The notes under the pieces: generated by a model | The model's database searches: none | What the model was told of the DNA's origin: nothing | Seen by the model: only the letters and a program-made list of their open reading frames with translations | Shown here: positions 53,868-63,399 of the stretch, one piece after another | Layout: each line of letters begins with the position of its first letter | Numbering within the stretch: the first letter of the stretch is position 1 | NCBI RefSeq assembly: GCF_009846865.1 | Contig: NZ_WUWN01000013.1 | Coordinates: forward strand, 26,184 to 90,183 | Direction: 5' to 3' | DNA length: 64,000 bases | Origin: Puerhibacterium puerhi | Lineage (GTDB): Bacteria > Actinomycetota > Actinomycetes > Actinomycetales > Cellulomonadaceae | Made by a program: the position numbers and the translations under genes

Positions 53868-55052
53868 TCAGGCCTCCAGGGCGGCGTCGATCGCGGCGGC
53901 GGACAGCACGTGGTCCACGGCCATGACGCTCGCGCCCAGCACGCCGGCCTCGGCGCCGGTGCGGGCGGTGACGATCCGCAGGTGCTGGGTGGCCAGCGGG
54001 AGCGAGCGTCGGTAGACGACCTCGCGGATACCGGCGACGAGGTGCTCGCCGGCCTCGGCCAGGATCCCGCCGATGACGATCGCCGAGGGGTTGAGCAGGC
54101 TGACGCTCGCGGCGAGCACGGTGCCGATGTCCCGCCCGGCCTGCCGCACCGCCTGCGCGGCGGCGGTGTCGCCCGCGCGCACCAGCGCGACGACGTCGGC
54201 CCCGGTGCGCGCGGACGCGCCCTGGGCGCGCAGCGCGTCGGCCACCGCCTGCGCGCTCGCGACCGCCTCGAGGCAGCCGAGGTTGCCGCAGCGGCACTGC
54301 ACCTGCTCGGCGCCGGGCAGCGCGACGTGCCCGAGGTCGCCGGCGGCGCCCTGCGCGCCGCGCAGCAGGTGCCGGTCGGTCACGATCCCGGCGCCGATGC
54401 CGGTGGCGACCTTGACGAACAGCAGGTCGTCGACGTCCGGCCAGGCCGCGCGGTGCTCGCCCAGCGCCATGATGTTGACGTCGTTGTCCACCAGCACCGG
54501 GACGCCGAACCGGGCGCCGAGGATGCCGGGCACGTCGGCGTCGTCCCACCCCGGCATGATCGGCGGGTTGTTCGGGTGGCCCGAGGCGTGCTCGACGGGC
54601 CCGGGCAGCCCCACGCCGACGGCGACGAGGTCGGCCGCGCTGCGCCCGGCCTCCTCGAGCAGCTTGGCGCCGGTCTCGGCGACCCACGCCAGCACCGCGT
54701 CGGGTCCGTCGGCGATGGCCAGCGGCGCGTCGTGGGCGGCGAGCACGGTGGGGGACAGGTCGGTGACCGCCAGGCGGGCGTGCGTCGCGCCGAGGTCGAC
54801 GCCGAGCACCACCTTGACCCCCGGGTGGAAGGCGAAGGTCGTCGGCGGCCGCCCGCCGGTCGACGTCGCCTCGCCCGCCGGCGCCACGAGCCCCGCCGCG
54901 AGCAGCGCGTCGATGCGCGCGGCGACGGTCGACCGGGCCTGGCCCGTGATGCCCGCCAGCTCGGCCCGGGTGCGCGGCCGGCCGTCGCGCAGGAGCTGGA
55001 AGAGCTCGCCCGCTCCGGCGCCGCGCGGCGCTGCGGGACGGGGGTGCGTCAT
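53868..55052 (-). CDS. ROK-family transcriptional repressor
   Basis: 394 residues. N-terminal winged helix (GELFQLLRDGRPRTRAELAGITGQARSTVAARIDALLAAGLV) followed by the ROK sugar-kinase-like domain: VVLGVDLGATHARLAVTDLS, VGVGLPGPVEH, VLVDNDVNIMALGEH, and the zinc motif GHVALPGAEQVQCRCGNLGCLEAVAS. Such regulators sense sugars and repress divergent transport operons. ATG 55052 has GGTGGA just upstream; ATG 55064 is an alternative. Divergent from the ABC sugar importer, with which it shares a region holding two matching palindromes. Confidence 0.93.
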   Translation of the reverse strand: MTHPRPAAPRGAGAGELFQLLRDGRPRTRAELAGITGQARSTVAARIDALLAAGLVAPAGEATSTGGRPPTTFAFHPGVKVVLGVDLGATHARLAVTDLSPTVLAAHDAPLAIADGPDAVLAWVAETGAKLLEEAGRSAADLVAVGVGLPGPVEHASGHPNNPPIMPGWDDADVPGILGARFGVPVLVDNDVNIMALGEHRAAWPDVDDLLFVKVATGIGAGIVTDRHLLRGAQGAAGDLGHVALPGAEQVQCRCGNLGCLEAVASAQAVADALRAQGASARTGADVVALVRAGDTAAAQAVRQAGRDIGTVLAASVSLLNPSAIVIGGILAEAGEHLVAGIREVVYRRSLPLATQHLRIVTARTGAEAGVLGASVMAVDHVLSAAAIDAALEA

Positions 55053-55071
55053 CACTTCCACCATGGGCACA

Positions 55072-55161
55072 GTCAATCACGATCGATGACCGTGGAACTT
55101 ATGATTGACGACCGTCAAAAGTCCGACTACGTTCCGACGCATGGTCAGTGACGACCGTCAC
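55072..55161. promoter_or_regulatory. Divergent sugar-operon promoter with two ROK operator candidates
   Basis: TTGACG (55105-55110), 17 nt, TACGTT (55128-55133), 7 nt, then ATG 55141: a near-consensus promoter whose start site would be the start codon. TTGACGACCGTCAA (55105-55118) and GTGACGACCGTCAC (55148-55161) are palindromes with the same core TGACGACCGTCA, the first covering the -35 and the second inside the first codons. GTCAATCA (55072-55079) and TGATTGAC (55102-55109) form a further inverted pair. Confidence 0.75.
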
Positions 55162-56724
55162 GGCGGCGAGGCCGCCCACGACGCGATGGAGCGCACGCAG
55201 GCGCCGACCGCCACGGCGGCCGGCCGTCCGCTGCTGGAGATGCGGGGCATCGTCAAGGTCTTCCCGGGCGCGCGGGCGCTCGACGGCGTGGACCTCGAGG
55301 TGCTGCCGGGCGAGGTGCACTGCCTGCTCGGCCAGAACGGCGCCGGCAAGTCGACCCTGATCAAGGTGCTCGCCGGCGCCCACCAGCCGACCGAGGGGCA
55401 GATCCTGATCGACGGCGAGCCGGTGACGATCCCCAGCCCGGTGGCCGGCCTCAAGCTCGGCGTGGCGACGATCTACCAGGAGCTCGACGTCGTCGACGGC
55501 CTCACGGTCGCCGAGAACGTCTTCCTGGGCCACGAGCTCGACTCGGCCGGGTTCTCCCGCCGGCGCGAGGCGGCGCGGCGCACCCGCGAGCTGCTGGCCC
55601 GGCTCGGGCACGGCAACATCTCGCCGCACCGCGAGGTCGGCACGCTGTCCGCCGCGGGCAAGCAGGTCGTCTCGATGGCCCGCGCGCTGTCCCACGACGC
55701 GCGCGTGATCGTCATGGACGAGCCGTCCGCCGTCCTGGACACCGGCGAGGTCGCCACGCTCTTCCGGATCGTGCGGGAGCTGAAGGCCCAGGGCGTCGCC
55801 GTGGTCTACATCTCCCACCGGATGGAGGAGATCCGCCAGATCGGCGACCGCATCACCGTGCTCAAGGACGGGCGCACCGTCGCCCAGAACCTGCCGGTGG
55901 CGAGCACGCCGACCCGCGAGCTCATCCGCCTCATGACCGGCCGCACGGTGGAGTTCGACTTCCCGCCGCGCCCCGGTGTGCCGGCCGACGCGCCGGTGGT
56001 GCTCGACGTCGAGAACCTCGGCCTGCGGGGCGTCTTCGAGGACGTGAGCCTCCAGGTGCGCGCCGGCGAGGTCGTCGGGCTCGCCGGGCTCGTCGGCGCC
56101 GGCCGGTCGGAGATCCTCGAGACCCTCTACGGCGCGCGCCGTGCCACGACCGGCAGCGTGCGCGTCGACGGCCAGCGGCTGCGCCCGGGCTCGGTGGGTG
56201 CCGCCGTCGGCGCCGGCATCGGGCTCGCGCCCGAGGAGCGCAAGAGCCAGGGCCTGCTGCTCGACGAGCCCGTCTACCGCAACATCACCCTGTCGACGTT
56301 CGGGCGCTTCGCCCGCGGCGGGCTGCTCGACGAGCGCGCCGAGCGCAAGGTGGCGCGCGAGCAGGTGGCGGCGCTGGACCTGCGTCCCGCCCAGGTGGAG
56401 CGCGCGGCGCGCACCCTGTCGGGCGGCAACCAGCAGAAGGCGATGCTGGCGCGCTGGCTCGTGCACGGCTGCCGCGTGCTGCTGCTGGACGAGCCGACCC
56501 GCGGCGTCGACGTCGGCGCCCGCGCGGAGATCTACGGCCTGGTCCGTCGCCTGGCGGACGCCGGGACCGCGGTGCTCGTCGTCTCCAGCGAGATCCCCGA
56601 GGTGCTGGGGCTCGCCGACCGCGTCCTCGTGGTGGCCGAGGGACGCGTGGTGCACCAGTCCGCCGCCACCGAGATCGACGAGCACCGCGTGCTCGACCTC
56701 GTCATGGAAGGGAGCGCAGCGTGA
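55141..56724 (+). CDS. Sugar ABC transporter ATPase (RbsA/MglA type, two ATPase domains)
   Basis: 527 residues. First domain: Walker A GQNGAGKST, Walker B VIVMDEPSAVLD, but signature LSAAGKQVVSMARAL differs from the usual LSxGxxQ. Second domain: degenerate Walker A GLVGAGRSE (normal for this family), signature LSGGNQQKAMLARWL, Walker B VLLLDEPTRGVDVGA. It powers uptake with the permease and lipoprotein encoded downstream. ATG 55141 is chosen because it coincides with the predicted transcription start; the upstream frame would begin inside the -35 box. The stop overlaps the permease GTG. Confidence 0.94.
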   Translation: MVSDDRHGGEAAHDAMERTQAPTATAAGRPLLEMRGIVKVFPGARALDGVDLEVLPGEVHCLLGQNGAGKSTLIKVLAGAHQPTEGQILIDGEPVTIPSPVAGLKLGVATIYQELDVVDGLTVAENVFLGHELDSAGFSRRREAARRTRELLARLGHGNISPHREVGTLSAAGKQVVSMARALSHDARVIVMDEPSAVLDTGEVATLFRIVRELKAQGVAVVYISHRMEEIRQIGDRITVLKDGRTVAQNLPVASTPTRELIRLMTGRTVEFDFPPRPGVPADAPVVLDVENLGLRGVFEDVSLQVRAGEVVGLAGLVGAGRSEILETLYGARRATTGSVRVDGQRLRPGSVGAAVGAGIGLAPEERKSQGLLLDEPVYRNITLSTFGRFARGGLLDERAERKVAREQVAALDLRPAQVERAARTLSGGNQQKAMLARWLVHGCRVLLLDEPTRGVDVGARAEIYGLVRRLADAGTAVLVVSSEIPEVLGLADRVLVVAEGRVVHQSAATEIDEHRVLDLVMEGSAA

Positions 56725-57803
56725 GCGAGCCGACCATCGGAGCCCGCACGACGGCAGGCGACGACATCGCCCACCGGCTGCCGGGACAGGACGCCGGGAC
56801 CGCCGGCGGGCATCAGCAGGCGATCGACAGCGGCTCGCGCCGGTGGTCGAGCAGCGGCGCGGCCCGCAACGGCGGGCTCGTCGTCGCCCTGGCGCTGCTG
56901 TGCGTGGTGGGCTGGGCGACGGCGGGCAGCCGCTTCGCCAGCCTGCAGAACGTCGAGGTGATCCTCAGCCTGGCGGCCGTGACCGGCGTGCTGGCGATCG
57001 GCATGACCTTCGTCATCACCGCCGGCGGCATCGACCTGTCGGTCGGGTCGGTGCTGGGCCTGGCCTCCGTGTGGGCGTCGACCCTCGCGACCCAGGCCAT
57101 GGCGCAGCAGTACGGCTGGGTCGTGATGGTCGGCTGCGCGCTGGCCGTCGGCCTCGGCGCCGGCCTGGTCAACGGGGTGCTCATCGCCTACGGCCGGGTC
57201 GTGGCGTTCATCGCCACGCTGGCGATGCTGGCCGCCGCCCGCGGGCTGGCCGAGATCATCGCCGGCCGGCGCACCCAGATCGTCACCGTGGACTCGTTCC
57301 TCGACATCTTCCGCGGCGACCTCCTCGGCCTGCCGGTCATCGTGTGGATCTTCCTCGTGGTCGCCGTCGCCGGGTGGTTCCTGCTCAACCGGACCACGTT
57401 CGGCCGCCGCACCGTCGCCGTCGGCGGCAACCCCGAGGCCGCCCGCCTGGCCGGCATCAACGTGCGCCGGCACACCCTGTACCTGTACGGGCTCACCGGC
57501 CTGGCCGCCGGCATCGGAGCGGTGATGATGCTGGCCCGCACCACGGCCGGCTCCTCCACCAACGGCACGCTCCTCGAGCTCGACACGATCGCCGCCGTCG
57601 TCGTCGGCGGCACGCTGCTGGCCGGCGGCCGCGGCACCATCGTCGGCACGGTGCTGGGCGTGCTGATCTTCTCCACCCTCACCAACGTCTTCATCCAGAA
57701 CGACCTCAACAGCTCGGTCCAGGCGGTCGCCAAGGGCGCGATCATCGTCGGCGCCGTCCTGCTGCAGCAGTGGTTCGCCCGCCGCGACACCGCCACCACC
57801 TGA
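56721..57803 (+). CDS. Sugar ABC transporter permease (RbsC family)
   Basis: 360 residues, about 8-10 membrane segments after a 45-residue hydrophilic lead. Family blocks: IGMTFVITAGGIDLSVGSVLGLASV, GLVNGVLIAYGRVVAFIATLAMLAAARGLAEI, TFGRRTVAVGGNPEAARLAGINVRRHTLYLYGLTGLAAGIGAVMMLART and VVVGGTLLAGGRGTIVGTVLGVLIFSTLTN. GTG 56721 overlaps the stop of the ATPase gene (GTGA). Confidence 0.95.
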   Translation: MSEPTIGARTTAGDDIAHRLPGQDAGTAGGHQQAIDSGSRRWSSSGAARNGGLVVALALLCVVGWATAGSRFASLQNVEVILSLAAVTGVLAIGMTFVITAGGIDLSVGSVLGLASVWASTLATQAMAQQYGWVVMVGCALAVGLGAGLVNGVLIAYGRVVAFIATLAMLAAARGLAEIIAGRRTQIVTVDSFLDIFRGDLLGLPVIVWIFLVVAVAGWFLLNRTTFGRRTVAVGGNPEAARLAGINVRRHTLYLYGLTGLAAGIGAVMMLARTTAGSSTNGTLLELDTIAAVVVGGTLLAGGRGTIVGTVLGVLIFSTLTNVFIQNDLNSSVQAVAKGAIIVGAVLLQQWFARRDTATT

Positions 57804-57855
57804 CCGAGCCCCCGTCCTGCCCCACCCCTCCAGGATCCGGATCGAAGGAGATCTC

Positions 57856-58917
57856 ATGTCCGCACGCACGCAGCGCCGGCGCCTCGTCGGTGCCACCATC
57901 GCGGCCTCGGCGGCCGTCCTGCTCGCCGCCGGCTGCACCAGCAACGAGCCGCCGCAGCAGGAGGACGAAGGCGGCGGCGGCAACGCCGCGGCCGCGGCCG
58001 GCACGGAGAACGACGAGCCGGGCGACGAGGTCGTCATCGGCTTCTCGGCGCCTGCCGCCGACCACGGCTGGATGGGCGCCATCACGTCGGCCGCGCGTGC
58101 GGAGGCGGAGAACTACGAGGACGTCACCCTGCGCGTCGCCGAGGGCACCAACGACGTCAACCTCCAGATCAGCCAGATCGAGGGCTTCATCAACGACAAG
58201 GTCGACGCGATCGTGCTGCTGCCCTTCGACGGCGCGGCGCTGACCGAGGTCGCCACCAAGGCGATGGACGCCGGCATCCCGGTGATCAACGTCGACCGCG
58301 AGTTCTCGAGCCCGTTCGCCGCCCGCGCCACGATCCTGGGCGACAACTACGGCATGGGCGTCTCCGCCGGCACGTACATCTGCGAGCAGCTCGGCGACAA
58401 CCCGGACGCCGTCGTCGCGGAGATCGCCGGCATCGACTCGCTGCCGCTGACGCAGGACCGCAGCCAGGGCTTCAAGGACGCCCTGGCCGACTGCGGCCTG
58501 GACGTCGACGCCCGCGTCGCCGCGGACTTCACCGTCCAGGGCGGCGAGGCCGCGGCCACCAACCTGCTGCAGGCCAACCCGAAGATCGACGCCATCTGGA
58601 ACCACGACGACGACCAGGGCGTCGGCGTGCTGGCGGCGATCGAGAACGCCGGGCGCGACGAGTTCTTCCTCGTCGGCGGCGCCGGCTCCGCCAACATGAT
58701 GCGCGAGATCCAGTCCGGCGACAGCGTCGTCCAGGCCACCGTGGTCTACCCGTCCACGCAGGCCGCCGACGGCATCAAGCTGGCCCGGCTCGTGGCGCAC
58801 AACAAGTCCATGAGCGACCTGGCGTCGGTGGGCGTGCCGCGCACCACGACCCTGTACGCCCCCGTGGTCACCGCCGACAACGTCGACGAGTTCATGTCCA
58901 TCGGCTTCGAGTCCTGA
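57856..58917 (+). CDS. Sugar ABC transporter substrate-binding lipoprotein (RbsB type)
   Basis: 353 residues. Signal peptide with lipobox [11 protein letters not shown] (Cys about residue 24) and an Asp/Glu/Gly-rich linker. The mature part is a type I periplasmic-binding fold: [120 protein letters not shown]. Ligand is probably a monosaccharide or small glycoside. ATG 57856 follows GAAGGAG by 6 nt. Two hairpins follow the stop. Confidence 0.95.
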   Translation: MSARTQRRRLVGATIAASAAVLLAAGCTSNEPPQQEDEGGGGNAAAAAGTENDEPGDEVVIGFSAPAADHGWMGAITSAARAEAENYEDVTLRVAEGTNDVNLQISQIEGFINDKVDAIVLLPFDGAALTEVATKAMDAGIPVINVDREFSSPFAARATILGDNYGMGVSAGTYICEQLGDNPDAVVAEIAGIDSLPLTQDRSQGFKDALADCGLDVDARVAADFTVQGGEAAATNLLQANPKIDAIWNHDDDQGVGVLAAIENAGRDEFFLVGGAGSANMMREIQSGDSVVQATVVYPSTQAADGIKLARLVAHNKSMSDLASVGVPRTTTLYAPVVTADNVDEFMSIGFES

Positions 58918-58922
58918 CGCGC

Positions 58923-58998
58923 CGGCCGCGGGCGGGGCGACCGCCCGCGGCCGACCGGGACGGCGCCCGCCGTCCGGCGGGCCGCGCGGCGGCCCGCC
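58923..58998 (+). terminator. Two consecutive hairpins after the binding-protein gene
   Basis: First stem: perfect 13-bp arms 58923-58935 and 58941-58953, 5-nt loop. Second stem: 10-bp arms 58976-58985 and 58989-58998, 3-nt loop. Placed between the importer genes and the catabolic genes on the same strand, they may act as partial terminator or mRNA stabiliser. Confidence 0.6.
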
Positions 58999-59031
58999 CC
59001 GGCGGGCGAGCACGAGACGGAGGGAGCCGAG

Positions 59032-60276
59032 ATGGAGCAGCACGGGACGACGCCGGAGCTCGGCGTCGGCATGGTGGGGTACGCCTTCATGGGCCAGGCC
59101 CACTCGCAGGCGTGGCGCACGGCGCCACGGTTCTTCGACCTGCCGCTGACGCCGCGGATGCGCGTCGTCGCCGGCCGGGACGCCGCCGCGGTGGCCGAGG
59201 CCGCCGCCCGGCTCGGGTGGGAGGAGTCGGTGACGAGCTGGGAACAGCTCGTGGCCCGCGACGACGTCGACCTCGTCGACGTCTGCACGCCGGGCGACAC
59301 CCACGCGCAGATCGCGATCGCCGCCCTCGAGGCGGGCAAGCACGTGCTGTGCGAGAAGCCGCTCGCCAACACGGTCGCCGAGGCGGAGGCCATGGCCGCC
59401 GCGGCGGCGACCGCCGCCCGGCGCGGCGTGCGGGCGACGGTGGGGTTCACCTACCGCCGGGTGCCGGCGGTCCGGCTCGCGCAGCAGCTCGTCGCCGAGG
59501 GGCGCATCGGCCAGGTGCGCCACGTGCGCGCGCAGTACCTGCAGGACTGGCTCGCCGACCCGCAGGCGCCGCTGTCGTGGCGGCTCGACAGGACGAAGGC
59601 CGGCTCCGGCGCCCTCGGGGACATCGGCGCGCACGTCGTCGACCTCGCGCAGTTCGTCACGGGCGAGCGGCTCACGGGCGTGGCGGGGCTCCTGGAGACG
59701 TTCGTCCACGAGCGGCCCCGGCCGGCGCAGTTCGCCGGCCTGCACGGCGCGGCGGGGGAGGGCACGGGCCCCGTCACCGTGGACGACGCCGCGGTGTTCG
59801 TCGCGCGCCTGTCCGGGGGCGGGCTGGCCAGCTTCGAGGCCACCCGCTTCGCCTGGGGCCGCAAGAACGCCATCCGGCTCGAGATCAACGGGTCGCTGGG
59901 GTCGTTGGCGTTCGACTTCGAGGACATGAACGTGCTGCACCTGTACGACGCGACCGAGGACCCGCGCACCGCGGGGTTCCGCCGCATCGTGGTCACCGAG
60001 CCGACCCACCCGTACGTCGACCACTGGTGGCCGGCCGGGCACGGCCTGGGCTACGAGCACGCGTTCACCCACCAGGTCGTCGACCTGGTCGGGGACCTCG
60101 CCGCCGGGCGCCAGCCCACGCCGTCGTTCGCCGACGGCCTGGTGGTGCAGCGCGTGCTCGACGCCGTCGAGCGCAGCGCCGCGGCGGGGGGTGGCTGGGT
60201 GGACCTGCCCGACGTCGACGCCGTCCCCGCCGCGCAGGGCGCGGCCGCCGGGGTCGGCGCCGCCGACCCCGACTGA
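59032..60276 (+). CDS. Gfo/Idh/MocA-family oxidoreductase
   Basis: 414 residues. N-terminal NAD(P) Rossmann fold ([25 protein letters not shown]), [40 protein letters not shown] with the family EKP motif, the substrate-domain [36 protein letters not shown] and [20 protein letters not shown] with the catalytic D-IG-H-D pattern. Such enzymes oxidise sugar hydroxyls, often to 3-keto-sugars. ATG 59032 has GGAGGGAG 6 nt upstream. First of three catabolic genes behind the importer. Confidence 0.93.
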   Translation: MEQHGTTPELGVGMVGYAFMGQAHSQAWRTAPRFFDLPLTPRMRVVAGRDAAAVAEAAARLGWEESVTSWEQLVARDDVDLVDVCTPGDTHAQIAIAALEAGKHVLCEKPLANTVAEAEAMAAAAATAARRGVRATVGFTYRRVPAVRLAQQLVAEGRIGQVRHVRAQYLQDWLADPQAPLSWRLDRTKAGSGALGDIGAHVVDLAQFVTGERLTGVAGLLETFVHERPRPAQFAGLHGAAGEGTGPVTVDDAAVFVARLSGGGLASFEATRFAWGRKNAIRLEINGSLGSLAFDFEDMNVLHLYDATEDPRTAGFRRIVVTEPTHPYVDHWWPAGHGLGYEHAFTHQVVDLVGDLAAGRQPTPSFADGLVVQRVLDAVERSAAAGGGWVDLPDVDAVPAAQGAAAGVGAADPD

Positions 60277-60314
60277 GCAGTCACGCAACCCGGACGAGAG
60301 CAAGGGAGCTCACC

Positions 60315-61316
60315 GTGGCACGACCGATCACGCTGTTCACCGGCCAGTGGGCCGACCTGCCCCTGGAGGAGGTGGCCAAGCTCGCGTCCTCGTGGGGGTA
60401 CGACGGGCTGGAGCTGGCCTGCTGGGGCGACCACCTGGACCCGTGGCGCTGGGACGACGACGAGTACGTCCAGGGCCGCCTGGACCTGCTCGAGCGCCAC
60501 GGCCTGAAGGTGTGGGCGATCTCCAACCACCTCAAGGGCCAGGCCGTCTGCGACGACCCGATCGACCAGCGCCACCGCGACATCCTGTCCGACCGGGTGT
60601 GGGGCGACGGCGACCCCGAGGGCGTGCGGCAGCGCGCGGCCGAGGAGATGAAGAACACCGCCCGGCTGGCGGCACGGCTCGGGGTGAAGACCGTCGTGGG
60701 CTTCACCGGCTCGTCGATCTGGAAGTACGTGGCGATGTTCCCGCCGGCCTCCGAGGCGATGGTCGAGGCGGGCTACCAGGACTTCGCCGACCGGTGGAAC
60801 CCGATCCTGGACGTGTTCGACGAGGTGGGCGTGCGGTTCGCGCACGAGGTGCACCCCAGCGAGATCGCCTACGACTACTGGACCACCGTGCGCACGCTCG
60901 AGGCGATCGGGCACCGCGAGGCCTTCGGGCTCAACTGGGATCCGAGCCACATGGTGTGGCAGGACCTGGACCCGGTCAGCTTCCTGTGGGACTTCCGCGA
61001 CCGGATCTACCACGTGGACTGCAAGGACACGAAGAAGCGGATGACCAACGGCCGCAACGGCCGGCTGTCGTCCCACCTGCCGTGGGCCGACCCGCGCCGC
61101 GGCTGGGACTTCATCTCCACCGGCCACGGCGACGTGCCGTGGGAGGACGCGTTCCGGATGCTCAACACCATCGGCTACACCGGGCCGATCTCGGTGGAGT
61201 GGGAGGACGCCGGGATGGACCGGCTCGTGGGCGCCCCCGAGGCGCTCGAGCTGGTGCGCCGCCTGGCGTTCGACGCGCCCGACGCCGCGTTCGACGCGGC
61301 CTTCTCGAGCCGGTAG
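60315..61316 (+). CDS. Sugar phosphate isomerase/epimerase-like TIM barrel (AP-endonuclease 2 fold)
   Basis: 333 residues. [39 protein letters not shown] at the start, then [44 protein letters not shown] (metal Glu/His), [13 protein letters not shown] (metal Asp/His), [48 protein letters not shown] (last metal Glu). This is the xylose-isomerase-like barrel used for keto-sugar and inosose isomerisation or dehydration. GTG 60315 has AAGGGAG upstream. 38 nt after the oxidoreductase gene. Confidence 0.92.
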   Translation: MARPITLFTGQWADLPLEEVAKLASSWGYDGLELACWGDHLDPWRWDDDEYVQGRLDLLERHGLKVWAISNHLKGQAVCDDPIDQRHRDILSDRVWGDGDPEGVRQRAAEEMKNTARLAARLGVKTVVGFTGSSIWKYVAMFPPASEAMVEAGYQDFADRWNPILDVFDEVGVRFAHEVHPSEIAYDYWTTVRTLEAIGHREAFGLNWDPSHMVWQDLDPVSFLWDFRDRIYHVDCKDTKKRMTNGRNGRLSSHLPWADPRRGWDFISTGHGDVPWEDAFRMLNTIGYTGPISVEWEDAGMDRLVGAPEALELVRRLAFDAPDAAFDAAFSSR

Positions 61317-61325
61317 CCCCCCCGA

Positions 61326-61361
61326 CCGGCAGGCGGCCCGCGCCCGCGGGCCGCCTGCCGG
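61326..61361 (+). terminator. Long hairpin between the two TIM-barrel genes
   Basis: Seventeen-nt complementary arms (61326-61342 and 61345-61361) around a minimal loop, 10 nt after the stop of the isomerase gene. May end the main operon, leaving the exported barrel protein with its own promoter in the following 110 nt, where I could not fix one. Confidence 0.65.
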
Positions 61362-61471
61362 CTCGCGTCCGCGGCCGGTGCGCCGCGGGACGGCGGCGCC
61401 GCGGGACGCGGGCGGCGTCCAACTGCCCCGGCGGCGATCGTCGCCGCCGGTTCGATCAAGGGAGATCGAGC

Positions 61472-62461
61472 ATGACACCACGCAGTGAGGTCAACCGCAG
61501 GTCGTTCCTCCGGCTCGCGGGCACGACGGTGGCCGTGGGCGCCGCCACGCTGTCCACGGCCACCGTCGCCGCGGCGGCGCCGGGCGCCGGCACCGGTGCC
61601 GCGGCCGGCGGCGGGGGAGCACGGCTCGTGCCCCCGGGCAAGCTCGGCATCCAGCTGTACTCGATCCGCGACAAGGTGCAGAGCCTGGGGTTCCGCACGG
61701 TCTTCGAGCGGCTGGCGGAGATCGGCTACTCCGAGGTGGAGTTCGCCGGCTACACCCAGGGCACCGGCCCGATCACCATCGCGGAGATCCGCCGGCTGCT
61801 GGACGACAACGGCCTGCGCGCGGTCGGCTCCCACCGCGGCATCGGCGACTTCGCGGCGAACCTCGAGCGCGAGCTCGACATCGCCGAGGAGCTCGGCATG
61901 CCGCACGTCGGCACCGCCAACGCGCCGTCGAGCACCCGCACCGTCGCGGCGTACCAGGCGGCGGCCGAGCAGTTCAACCGGTTCGGCGAGGCGGCCCGGG
62001 CGCGCGGGTTGAAGTTCTACCAGCACAACCACGACGGCGAGTTCGCGTTCGCCACGGACCAGCCGTCGGTGCGCCTGTACGACGTGCTGCTGCAGAACAC
62101 CGACCCGGAGTCGGTGTTCCTCGAGATGGACGTCTACTGGGCCTTCGTCGGCAAGCACCGCTACCCGGGGTTCGAGCCGATCGACTACGTGCTGGCCGAC
62201 CGCAAGCGCTACCCGCTGTTCCACCTCAAGGACGGCAGGGCGAACGAGACGGCGGCGGGGTACTCGATCGTCGAGTTCGGCGTCGGGGACATCGACTACC
62301 GGGGCTTCCTCGGGGCGCTCCAGGGAGTCGGGCGCCAGCACGGCATCTGGGAGCAGGACAACGCCGCGACGGTCGCCGAGCCGCCGCACCCGGCGGACTC
62401 GTTCGGCAACGCCGAGCGCAGCCACGACCGGATCGCGGCGCTGCGGGCGCGCAAGGGCTGA
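61472..62461 (+). CDS. Tat-exported sugar isomerase/epimerase-like TIM-barrel protein
   Basis: 329 residues. The twin-arginine signal VNRRSFLRLAGTTVAVGAATLSTATVAAAAP (about 7-37) sends a folded, metal-loaded enzyme outside. The barrel resembles inosose-dehydratase/hydroxypyruvate-isomerase-like proteins: KLGIQLYSIRDKVQSLGFRTVFERLAEIGYSEVEFAGY, LRAVGSHRGIGDFAANLERELDIAEELGMPHVGT, KFYQHNHDGEF, VFLEMDVYWAFVGKH (metal Glu/Asp), YPLFHLKDGR and GIWEQDN. Export of this fold alongside a sugar importer suggests action on an extracellular oxidised sugar or glycoside. ATG 61472 has AAGGGAG 9 nt upstream. Confidence 0.92.
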   Translation: MTPRSEVNRRSFLRLAGTTVAVGAATLSTATVAAAAPGAGTGAAAGGGGARLVPPGKLGIQLYSIRDKVQSLGFRTVFERLAEIGYSEVEFAGYTQGTGPITIAEIRRLLDDNGLRAVGSHRGIGDFAANLERELDIAEELGMPHVGTANAPSSTRTVAAYQAAAEQFNRFGEAARARGLKFYQHNHDGEFAFATDQPSVRLYDVLLQNTDPESVFLEMDVYWAFVGKHRYPGFEPIDYVLADRKRYPLFHLKDGRANETAAGYSIVEFGVGDIDYRGFLGALQGVGRQHGIWEQDNAATVAEPPHPADSFGNAERSHDRIAALRARKG

Positions 62462-62470
62462 GCGAGCGGT

Positions 62471-62508
62471 CCCGGGGCCGGGCACCCGTGGCGGTGCCCG
62501 GCCCCGGG
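62471..62508. terminator. Bidirectional terminator hairpin
   Basis: Perfect 16-bp arms (62471-62486 and 62493-62508), 6-nt loop, between the exported barrel gene and the convergent acetyltransferase gene. Confidence 0.85.
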
Positions 62509-62522
62509 CGCGCCGGGCGGGG

Positions 62523-63158
62523 TCAGCCGCGGTGGAGCATCACGACGTCGTCGTGCAGCTGGCCGCCGACGTCGTAGGTGCGCGTGCCGACGACCTCGAA
62601 GCCGTGCTTGCGGTAGAAGGCCTGGGCGCGGCGGTTCTCGCCGTTGGTGCCGAGCCACAGCGGCAGCGCGGCGTGCCCGTGCGCGGCGGCGAGCTCGGCG
62701 GCCGCGGCGAGCGCGCCGCGCATGAGCGCCGACGACGACCCGGTGCCCTGGGCCTCCGGGTGCGCATAGATCTTCGACAGCTCGGCGTACGGGCCGGGGC
62801 CCCCCGTCGCTTCCCGCAGCACGGCAGCCTCCTGGTCGCCGTCCGGCGTGCCGACCTGGACGAGGGCGTAGCCCAGCAGGCGCTCGGCGGTGGTGTCGTC
62901 CGCCGCGTGGGCGACGAGCAGTGCGTGGTCGGCGCTCGCGGCCCACGCGCGGAACTGCGCCGGCGTGAGCCTGCGCGCGACGTGCAGGGCCATCTCCGTC
63001 CGCTCCGTGCCGGGCGGGCAGGCCAGCGGGAACGTGGCGGCGGCGAGCCAGGCGACGTCGGCGGCCTCCGCGAGGGCGGCGCGGCGCACGACGACGGCGG
63101 GCCCCACCGGGGGCGCAGCGGCGGAGGAGGCGGGCGAGAAGGAGGGCACGGTGCTCAC
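62523..63158 (-). CDS. GNAT-family N-acetyltransferase
   Basis: 211 residues. A 25-residue Ser/Pro/Ala lead, then VVVRRAALAEAADVAWLAAATFPLACPP and the GNAT core: AELSKIYAHPEAQGTGSSSALMRGALAAAAEL (acetyl-CoA binding Q/R-G-x-G/A region, here QGTGSS), LPLWLGTNGENRRAQAFYRKHGFEVVGTRTYDVGG. Substrate unknown. GTG 63158 is preceded by TACATT (63165-63170, minus strand) with a 6-nt gap, so the mRNA appears leaderless. Confidence 0.9.
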   Translation of the reverse strand: MSTVPSFSPASSAAAPPVGPAVVVRRAALAEAADVAWLAAATFPLACPPGTERTEMALHVARRLTPAQFRAWAASADHALLVAHAADDTTAERLLGYALVQVGTPDGDQEAAVLREATGGPGPYAELSKIYAHPEAQGTGSSSALMRGALAAAAELAAAHGHAALPLWLGTNGENRRAQAFYRKHGFEVVGTRTYDVGGQLHDDVVMLHRG

Positions 63159-63370
63159 GTCCCGAATGTAGGGCGGGCCGCGCGGCGCGGGCGCGTGCGG
63201 CCGACCAGCGAGCCGCCCGCGGCACCGAGGCCGCGACCGCGCTGTTCGGGTGGCGGGGTCCGGAGTACCGCGCGACACTGGAGGTGCTGCACCGGCACCG
63301 CCGCCGAGACCGGCGACGGACCGGGGACGACGCACCGCGTGGCGTGTGGTCGCGATCACGCGTCGGCGGG

Positions 63371-63399
63371 TTGGCGCCCCGCCGCGGGGCGTGTAATGT
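63371..63399 (+). promoter_or_regulatory. Candidate rRNA promoter P1
   Basis: TTGGCG (63371-63376), 17-nt spacer, TAATGT (63394-63399). About 490 nt before the 16S start. The surrounding 63171-63603 contains no supported gene. Confidence 0.55.
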
